Below, in pieces: positions 15,212 to 20,379 of a stretch of DNA of 20,379 nt. The DNA is from Limivivens sp034101475 (GTDB lineage: Bacteria; Bacillota; Clostridia; Lachnospirales; Lachnospiraceae). Within the stretch, counting starts at the first letter, position 1, and each line of letters starts with the position of its first letter. The DNA is taken from assembly GCA_034101475.1 (NCBI GenBank), contig JAXEJQ010000093.1, positions 1-20,379 on the forward strand, in the 5' to 3' direction. The notes under the pieces were generated by a model that was given only the letters and a program-made list of their open reading frames with translations, was not told the origin of the DNA and searched no databases. The translations under genes were made by a program, and so were the position numbers.

Positions 15212-15952
15212 ATGATTCGATTAATTCTTGTTACCCTTACGGTTGTCGGCTACCTGATTCTCACCATCCCCATGCTGGGGATTCTCTGGCTGATCCGCCG
15301 GAAAAACCAGAAAAAAGCCGACCTGATTTCCCTGCGCATGGTGCAGGGAGCCTTTAAGCTGATTCTGTTTCTCGCCGGAACCAAAGTCACCGTCATCGGT
15401 GAGGAGAACGTTCCAAAAGACCAGCCGGTACTCTACATCGGTAATCACCGCAGCTTTTTTGACATCCTGCTGACCTACAGCCGCTGCCCGGGGCTCACCG
15501 GCTACGTGGCGAAGGACGGTATGCTGAAGGTTCCCCTTCTGTCCACCTGGATGAAGCGGCTGTACTGTCTGTTCCTGAACCGCACGGATATGAAGCAGGG
15601 ACTTCAGACCATCCTGAAGGGCATTGAACAGATCAAAAACGGCATTTCCATGTGTATTTTCCCGGAAGGTACCAGGAACAAGGGTGACAATGAGCTGGAG
15701 CTCCTTCCCTTCCATGAAGGGAGCTTCAAAATGGCAGAGAAAACCGGCTGCCCCATTATCACCATGTCCATGAACAACACTGCGGAAATTTTCGAATCCC
15801 ATTTTCCATGGGTTCATTCCTGTCATGTGATTCTGGAATACGGAAAGCCCATTTATCCGAAGGAGCTTTCCCGGGAAGAGCGGAAATTTTTAGGCGCTTA
15901 CTGCCAGAAGCAGATCCAGGAAACCCTGGTCCGGAATCAGAAACTGCTTTAA
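15212..15952 (+). CDS. plsC: 1-acyl-sn-glycerol-3-phosphate acyltransferase
   Basis: PlsC acylates lysophosphatidate to phosphatidate in membrane phospholipid synthesis. The 246-residue product begins with a hydrophobic anchor (about 1-27) followed by RRKNQKK. It has the HX4D motif NHRSFFD (H79, D84), a conserved Lys/Gly-rich region (YVAKDGMLKVPLLSTWMK), and the FPEGTR glycerol-phosphate binding motif (about 150-155). I chose ATG 15212. An in-frame TTG at 15179 lies hard against AGAGGAG and would give only a polar 11-residue extension; the ribosome site for 15212 (AAAAGAG) is mediocre. It is a single gene, divergent from pabA. Confidence 0.92.
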   Translation: MIRLILVTLTVVGYLILTIPMLGILWLIRRKNQKKADLISLRMVQGAFKLILFLAGTKVTVIGEENVPKDQPVLYIGNHRSFFDILLTYSRCPGLTGYVAKDGMLKVPLLSTWMKRLYCLFLNRTDMKQGLQTILKGIEQIKNGISMCIFPEGTRNKGDNELELLPFHEGSFKMAEKTGCPIITMSMNNTAEIFESHFPWVHSCHVILEYGKPIYPKELSREERKFLGAYCQKQIQETLVRNQKLL

Positions 15953-15984
15953 AACCACAACCTGTAAAAAAGTGTAAAAAAGTC

Positions 15985-16032
15985 GAGCGGCATTGCCCGG
16001 GAGTTTCCTCCCCAGCAGTGCCGCTCATTTTT
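15985..16032. terminator. Bidirectional terminator between plsC and the GH110-like gene
   Basis: GAGCGGCA (15985-15992) pairs with TGCCGCTC (16019-16026) and is followed on the plus strand by ATTTTT. On the minus strand the stem is followed by two six-T runs, because GTAAAAAAGTGTAAAAAA precedes it on the plus strand. The placement between two convergent genes fits a shared terminator. Confidence 0.85.
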
Positions 16033-16048
16033 CCCCATATCCGACCGG

Positions 16049-17689
16049 TTATTCAAAGTTCTCCACATCCGCCAGTATCATGGAAGTATCCGCTGCTTCA
16101 TCCACATCATTTCCACGAAATTCCACCGTTCCCACGTGTTCCATCCACAAAATCGGAAGTACGTTTCCCGTAAAACGGTTATCCAGCACCTGAATCCGTT
16201 TATGATAGACTCCCGTCTCTCCTTCCTGAAACTGGGGCGAAGCCTGAATCACGCCGCGTCCCCAGTCAGAGGCATACCCGCAGCCCTCGAACTGATTCTC
16301 ACGAATACAGATTTCCCCGGTGGCGCCGCTTTCAAACCAGCGAACCGCATCACCGGCCATGAGAACCGCCGCACCGGGAACCGTAAACAGATTCCGTTCC
16401 ACCAGGCTTCTGCCTCTTCCATTCAGCAGCACTCCTTTTCCGCGGTTGTTCCGGAAAATGCAGTCATGGATCAGAACCTCCGGAACGCAGGAAACATTCT
16501 CCACAACGTCACCGATCCACACCGGCGGCAGATCTTCTTCGAACCGGATCTCCTGATAATCACTGTTTATGAAATAACAGGCTGCCACCTTCCCCCTGAC
16601 CGTTTCCGTCAGATCCGCTGTCTGAACCACAGCCATCTCCTCGCCGGGATGCGCCATAAGGATACCCTTCTGCATATTGTTCACCATTCTGACCAAAAGT
16701 GTCCGGGAATCCGGAACATCCACAATCCGGGCATAAATTCCGTGAATATTAACTCCGTGATGCATCTGATTTTCAAAGAGACAGCCGCTGATTTCCAGCC
16801 TGCCGCTGCAGTGGATGAAATGGGCCGCATCCGCTGCAGCTGTGAAAACGGGACCATCCTCCCTCCGGCATACATCGAAATGCTCCAGCAGTACATCTGC
16901 GGACCACTCCGCCATAAAAGCAATCCCCTCCGCGAAATGGCACTTCACCTGCTCCAGGCAGATTCCCTGAGAATCCGTCACATAAAAACCCGGATAGCTC
17001 CTGGAATGATGGCGCATCACCAGAATATTCCCGGGCTGGCTGTTCTTCAGGAAACATTCGCCGTCCGAACGCACAATGCTGATGCTGTCGTCATCCAGCA
17101 TTTCACATTCAATCGCAGCAGCTTCCGGACTCCCGTCTGTCAGAAATTCCTTTCCCTGCTTCAGCGGCGCTTTCGTATCCGCGTCAAATTCCACCCAGCC
17201 CGCCAGCTCCTGCTCCTGTTTTTCCTCCCGGAAATACAGCCTTTTATTCTGTACCCGGAAAGGATAGGCTTCCCGGTCAATGCGGACAATCAGCTCTCTG
17301 GTGCCTGCCTTCTCAATGACGGCTTCGCTGAAGCCAGCCCGGGCATAATCGATGTTCAGATTTGTAATCGTTACCCGTCTGCTGTTCGTAATATAAACGG
17401 GAATGCAGTCCATATGAAACCGAAATTCCGCCCCATTTCCCTCCACAAGCAGATTTTCAAACCCCTCAAGCAGAAAAATGCAGCGTTTTGCCATCCCCTC
17501 ATAATGGCTCGCAATGGAAAGCGCCCGTTCTTCCGCATAATCCGGATAAAAATGATAAATCCCCGGCTCAAACTGCAGACAGCAGTCCCTCTTTGAAGGC
17601 AGCTCCCTCAGAAATTTCTGCAGCTTCCGGGTCTGATCCCTGCTTCCATCCGGAGAAATATGATAATCCGACATTTTATATACAGGCAT
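16049..17689 (-). CDS. GH110-like right-handed beta-helix protein (alpha-galactosidase relative)
   Basis: The 546-residue product resembles GH110 enzymes, which remove alpha-1,3-linked galactose (blood group B type). Shared blocks are QFEPGIYHFYPDYAEERALSIASH (about 39-62), LLVEGNGAEFRFHMDCIPVYI (about 80-100), a middle DAAHFIHCSGRLEISGCLFENQ (about 287-308), NIHGIYARI (about 314-322), and the late WFESGATGEICIRENQFEGC. Repeated (I/L)xxNxF-type rungs support a parallel beta-helix. There is no signal peptide, so it would act in the cytoplasm. At 310-311 the protein has HH just before GVNIHG, where I recall an acidic pair in characterised GH110 members; if so, activity may differ. ATG 17689 was chosen, with GGTGGAG 8 bases upstream; 17728 would add 13 residues. 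The nearest genes do not suggest a substrate. Confidence 0.75.
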   Translation of the reverse strand: MPVYKMSDYHISPDGSRDQTRKLQKFLRELPSKRDCCLQFEPGIYHFYPDYAEERALSIASHYEGMAKRCIFLLEGFENLLVEGNGAEFRFHMDCIPVYITNSRRVTITNLNIDYARAGFSEAVIEKAGTRELIVRIDREAYPFRVQNKRLYFREEKQEQELAGWVEFDADTKAPLKQGKEFLTDGSPEAAAIECEMLDDDSISIVRSDGECFLKNSQPGNILVMRHHSRSYPGFYVTDSQGICLEQVKCHFAEGIAFMAEWSADVLLEHFDVCRREDGPVFTAAADAAHFIHCSGRLEISGCLFENQMHHGVNIHGIYARIVDVPDSRTLLVRMVNNMQKGILMAHPGEEMAVVQTADLTETVRGKVAACYFINSDYQEIRFEEDLPPVWIGDVVENVSCVPEVLIHDCIFRNNRGKGVLLNGRGRSLVERNLFTVPGAAVLMAGDAVRWFESGATGEICIRENQFEGCGYASDWGRGVIQASPQFQEGETGVYHKRIQVLDNRFTGNVLPILWMEHVGTVEFRGNDVDEAADTSMILADVENFE

Positions 17690-18110
17690 AATTTCTCCAC
17701 CTTTCTTCCAATCTGCCGACAGTCCCACAACTGTTCAGCAGCGTCTGCGGTATAATCCGCTACTATTTTGCCAGATATGGCTGAAAAAGTAAAGACCGAT
17801 CTGGAAATTACACCAAAAACCGTGTACAATAGAATGATGCCAGGGTCAAAAGTCATGAACCACGGAGCGCTTGCGCATAAGTGGTTCTATGACTGATTGA
17901 CCCGCCCCAATATGAGGATAAAAGTGGGACGAATGTCCCACGATATCCGAATATTGGGCAGGATTGTGGGAGTTCGAAGCACGGAACAATCCGTATGGCA
18001 TCTTTTGACCCCAACATCATAGAATGGGTCCCGCAAAACATGAGCGAATTGCGAATGTTTTCGTCGATTTTGGAAGTGCAGAGTACAAAAGGAAAGGAAG
18101 GAATACGGAT
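17690..18110. other. Divergent intergenic region between the GH110-like gene and udk
   Basis: About 420 bases without a gene. The left 140 bases must hold the promoter of the GH110-like gene; the best minus-strand candidate is TTTACT with CAAAAT 17 bases on, which is weak. The middle is filled by the 187-base repeat element. The right 90 bases precede udk; I saw no clear promoter there. Confidence 0.5.
17834..18020 (+). repeat. Intact 187-base multi-hairpin repeat element with terminal inverted repeats
   Basis: The ends are inverted repeats: ATGATGCCAGGGTCAAAAG on the left and, read inward from the right, ATGATGTTGGGGTCAAAAG (16 of 19 identical). Inside are three hairpins. The first (about 17843-17903) pairs GGGTCA with TGACCC, GTCAT-GAACCAC with GTGGTTCTATGAC (one bulged A), and GCGC-TT-GCGC at the tip. 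The second (about 17906-17957) pairs CCCAATAT and GGATA with TATCC and ATATTGGG, capped by a perfect GTGGGAC-GAAT-GTCCCAC. The third (about 17961-17992) pairs GGATTGT with ACAATCC. There is no transposase and no credible reading frame. This is a MITE-like or structured-RNA repeat. AGA flanks both ends, a possible 3-base target duplication. Confidence 0.85.
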
Positions 18111-18722
18111 ATGGATTGTATTGTAATTGGAATCGCCGGCGGCACCGGATCCGGCAAATCAACCTTTACCAATCGCCTGAAGGAGCGGTTTTCCGGTCAC
18201 ATCGCTGTGGTATACCATGATAACTATTATCGGAGACAGGACGATATTCCCTTTGAGCAGCGGAAAAAGGTGAATTATGACCATCCGGATTCCCTGGAGA
18301 CCGACCTGCTGATTGAACATCTGAAGCTGCTGAAGCAGGGAATTGCTGTGGACTGCCCGGTGTACGACTACAGCCTTCACAACCGTTCCGACAGAACCCT
18401 GCACATTGAGCCCAAAAAGATCATTGTGATCGAAGGAATCCTCCTTCTGGCAGACCCGCGGCTCCGGGATCTGATCGATATTAAAATTTATGTGGAAGCC
18501 GACGCGGATGAGCGGATTCTTCGCCGGATTGTGCGGGATGTGAAGGAACGCGGACGTGATCTGGACAATATCGTGGAGCAGTATCTGACCACGGTGAAGC
18601 CCATGCATTATCTTTATGTGGAACCCACCAGAGCCATGGCGGATATTGTAATCAACAGCGGCATGAACGATGTGGCTTTTGACATCGTTCAGTCCAAAAT
18701 CCAGCTTCTGCTGGGCGAATAA
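18111..18722 (+). CDS. udk: Uridine kinase
   Basis: Udk phosphorylates uridine and cytidine with ATP or GTP in pyrimidine salvage. The 203-residue product has the P-loop GGTGSGKST (10-18), then YHDNYYR, the substrate-site NYDHPDSLETDLL, PVYDYSLHNRSDRT, the VIEGILLLADPRLRDL region, the RRIVRDVKERGRDLDNIVEQYL helix, and the closing KPMHYLYVEPTRAMADIVI. Length matches the family. ATG 18111 is preceded by a purine-rich GGAAAGGAAGG and starts right at the P-loop strand; a longer frame to 18024 would begin inside non-coding sequence next to the repeat element. Single gene with its own terminator, convergent with murF. Confidence 0.95.
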   Translation: MDCIVIGIAGGTGSGKSTFTNRLKERFSGHIAVVYHDNYYRRQDDIPFEQRKKVNYDHPDSLETDLLIEHLKLLKQGIAVDCPVYDYSLHNRSDRTLHIEPKKIIVIEGILLLADPRLRDLIDIKIYVEADADERILRRIVRDVKERGRDLDNIVEQYLTTVKPMHYLYVEPTRAMADIVINSGMNDVAFDIVQSKIQLLLGE

Positions 18723-18730
18723 ACAGATCG

Positions 18731-18769
18731 GGGGCATGCCCTTTTCCCGGGCAGCCCCCTCATTTTTTC
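18731..18769 (+). terminator. Intrinsic terminator of udk
   Basis: GGGGGC pairs with GCCCCC, and inside it TGCCC with GGGCA, giving an 11-base-pair stem interrupted by one unpaired A. TCATTTTTT follows. It starts 8 bases after the udk stop. Confidence 0.9.
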
Positions 18770-18844
18770 AGTATCTGTTCCGTGTCTTCACAGGTAAGAT
18801 TTGCAAATCCAGAAGCTTCGGCCCATCCGAAACAATGACTGCTT

Positions 18845-20218
18845 CTATTCCATTTCCTGCAGTCTGGCCACTACCTTTTCGAAATGCATTCCGTGGGAAG
18901 CCTTCACCAGAATGCTGTCCCCCTCCTGCACAAGCTTCGGCAGAACCTCCAGCAGCGCATCCAGAGTCGGCACCTGCAGCACCTCGCCGCAGCCGCCCGT
19001 CTCAAAGGCCGCCTCTGCAATATACCGGCTGTTGGAGCCGACGCAGATCAGAAGATCAATGGCATTCTTCGCCGCATGAACTCCCACGCCTGCATGAAGC
19101 TCCGCCTCATTTTCCCCAAGCTCAAACATATCGCCCAGAATGGCAACCTTCCGGCCTTTTGCATCCTTCAGCACATCCAGAGACGCCTTCATGGATACCG
19201 GGTTGGCGTTGTAGCAGTCGTCAATGATCACCATACCGTTTTTCTCTATCATATGAAAACGCCCGCCAAGGGACTGCAGCTTTTCAATCCCCCGCTTAAT
19301 CTGCTCCAGGCTCAGGCCCATGGTAATCCCCACAGCAGTGGCCGCCAGTGCGTTATACACCATATGCTGGCCCGGAATCGGCACAACCACAGAAAAGCTG
19401 TCCTCGCCTGCATGAATCCGGCAGGATATTCCCTTCAGTCCGCAGGGCTCAATCTCATCGGCGTAAATCGCCCGGCCGCTCTCGATTCCGAAGAAGATGG
19501 GACGAATCCCCTTCACCTCCGTAATCCCCGCCAGCTTATCATCATCCCCGTTCAGCACAATACTGCCGTCAGGACTGATAAAATCAAAGATCTCCGATTT
19601 CGCCCGAAGGATCCCGTCCCGGTCATGGAGGAATTCCAGATGGCACTGGCCGATATTGGTCATAACGCAGATATCGGGTCTTGCGATTTTACTTAACCGG
19701 TGCATTTCTCCGAAGTTGCTGATCCCCATTTCCAGGACAGCCACCTGATGCTCTTCCCGGAGACGGAAGACGGTCAGCGGAAGTCCCAGCTCATTGTTGA
19801 AATTGCCCAGCGTCTTTAATACGTTATATTTTTCAGCCAGAACCGAGGCAATCACCTCCTTGGTACTGGTTTTTCCCACACTCCCGGTAATACCTACCAC
19901 TTTGACAGCAAGCTGCTTCCGGTAAAATTCCGCAATATCCTTCAGGGCCTGGAGAGTCGAACCCACCAGAATCCAGTTCCCGGCCTTCGTTTCAGGCTCC
20001 TTTTCACAGAGCACGCACAGCGCGCCCTTTTCGAACACCGAACCGATAAAGGCGTGGCCATCTACCCGTTCTCCCTGAATAGCCGCGAAGAGACCGCCCT
20101 CTTCCGCCTGGCGGCTGTCCGTGGTAATACTGACAACCTCTCTCTTCTTATCGGCCTCGCTTCCATGGTATTCGCCGCCGCAGGCAGCAACAATGTTTTC
20201 CAAAGATAAATTTTTCAT
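18845..20218 (-). CDS. murF: UDP-N-acetylmuramoyl-tripeptide--D-alanyl-D-alanine ligase
   Basis: MurF adds D-Ala-D-Ala to the UDP-MurNAc tripeptide, the last cytoplasmic peptide step of peptidoglycan synthesis. The 457-residue product has the N-terminal substrate domain (TTDSRQAEEGGLFAAIQGERVDGHAF, about 32-57), the Mur ligase P-loop GITGSVGKTSTKE (109-121), NFNNELGLPLTV (139-150), VLEMGISNFGEM (161-172), and TNIGQCHLEFL. Later it has the C-terminal GGRFHMIEKNGMVIIDDCYNANPVSMKASL and KVAILGDMFELGENE blocks. ATG 20218 has AGGAGA 5 bases upstream. The usual upstream partner (often ddl) would lie beyond the right edge. The repeat copy begins 22 bases upstream of the start codon. Confidence 0.96.
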   Translation of the reverse strand: MKNLSLENIVAACGGEYHGSEADKKREVVSITTDSRQAEEGGLFAAIQGERVDGHAFIGSVFEKGALCVLCEKEPETKAGNWILVGSTLQALKDIAEFYRKQLAVKVVGITGSVGKTSTKEVIASVLAEKYNVLKTLGNFNNELGLPLTVFRLREEHQVAVLEMGISNFGEMHRLSKIARPDICVMTNIGQCHLEFLHDRDGILRAKSEIFDFISPDGSIVLNGDDDKLAGITEVKGIRPIFFGIESGRAIYADEIEPCGLKGISCRIHAGEDSFSVVVPIPGQHMVYNALAATAVGITMGLSLEQIKRGIEKLQSLGGRFHMIEKNGMVIIDDCYNANPVSMKASLDVLKDAKGRKVAILGDMFELGENEAELHAGVGVHAAKNAIDLLICVGSNSRYIAEAAFETGGCGEVLQVPTLDALLEVLPKLVQEGDSILVKASHGMHFEKVVARLQEME

Positions 20219-20239
20219 ACTGTTCTCCTGATTTATTTC

Positions 20240-20379
20240 ATGATGCCAGGGTCAAAAGTCATAAACCACGATGCGCTTGCGCATAAGTGGTTTTATGACT
20301 GATTGACCCGCCCCAATATGAGGATAAAAGTGGGACGAATGTCCCACGATATCCGAATATTGGGCAGGATTGTGGGAGT
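20240..20379 (+). repeat. Second copy of the hairpin repeat element, cut by the window edge
   Basis: These 140 bases match the left 140 bases of the element at 17834-18020 with four substitutions and no gaps. All four differences lie in the first hairpin. G to A at 20263 and C to T at 20293 are paired partners, so the stem is kept; the other two (in ACGATGCGC against ACGGAGCGC) improve the pairing at the tip to ATGCGC-TT-GCGCAT. The right end lies outside the window. It is in the same orientation as the udk-side copy and lies just upstream of murF. Confidence 0.9.

Noticed and set aside
16136..17596. A 486-codon plus-strand frame opposite the GH110-like gene
   Set aside because: No domain, shadow composition, and the minus strand carries recognisable beta-helix family blocks with a good start site.
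17834..18020. The hairpin element as a CRISPR array or a tRNA/rRNA gene
   Set aside because: There are no regularly spaced short direct repeats and no cloverleaf; the copies are dispersed and carry terminal inverted repeats.
17853..18162. Short minus-strand frames within the repeat element (62 and 91 codons)
   Set aside because: They translate hairpin sequence, have no good start site, and the differences between the copies keep base pairing rather than codons.

Overview
The window looks like a chromosomal segment of a spore-forming, anaerobic Firmicute of class Clostridia, most likely a Lachnospiraceae-type gut bacterium. The reasons are a gerA-type germinant receptor operon with spoIIR, a SipL-like spore coat protein (SPOCS/DUF3794 repeats plus LysM), the non-mevalonate isoprenoid gene ispE paired with an FCD-type GntR regulator, a GH110-type beta-helix glycosidase relative and a large secreted lectin/fibronectin protein. 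This is read from protein motifs only; no database search was possible.

Layout. 1-1374 (-): the N-terminal 458 codons of a secreted multidomain surface protein that runs off the left edge. 1739-3559 (+): an ECF-like sigma factor fused to a membrane anchor and a large outer domain. 3618-7453 (-): gerAA, gerAB, a short gerAC and spoIIR, tightly packed. 7574-9122 (-): ispE and a GntR regulator, with a clear sigma-A promoter upstream and an intrinsic terminator downstream. 9189-9429: a non-coding gap with two strong inverted repeats. 9430-15010 (-): pabA, pabB, a HAD phosphatase, pabC, a PrcB-domain lipoprotein and a sipL-like gene. 15212-15952 (+): plsC, divergent from pabA. 16049-17689 (-): a GH110-like protein. 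18111-18722 (+): udk. 18845-20218 (-): murF.

How the genes work together. gerAA/AB/AC, spoIIR and the sipL-like gene belong to sporulation and germination. pabABC make p-aminobenzoate for folate. ispE, plsC, murF and udk are housekeeping genes for isoprenoids, phospholipid, peptidoglycan and pyrimidine salvage.

The most unusual items are a 187-base, multi-hairpin repeat element with terminal inverted repeats and the single-chain membrane-tethered sigma factor. The repeat occurs upstream of udk, again at the right edge upstream of murF, and as a degenerate fragment in the leader of the sigma gene. The two good copies differ at only 4 of 140 bases, and two of those differences form a compensatory base-pair swap. 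The intergenic inverted repeats upstream of ispE also deserve a look. I saw no tRNA, rRNA, CRISPR array, transposase or phage gene.
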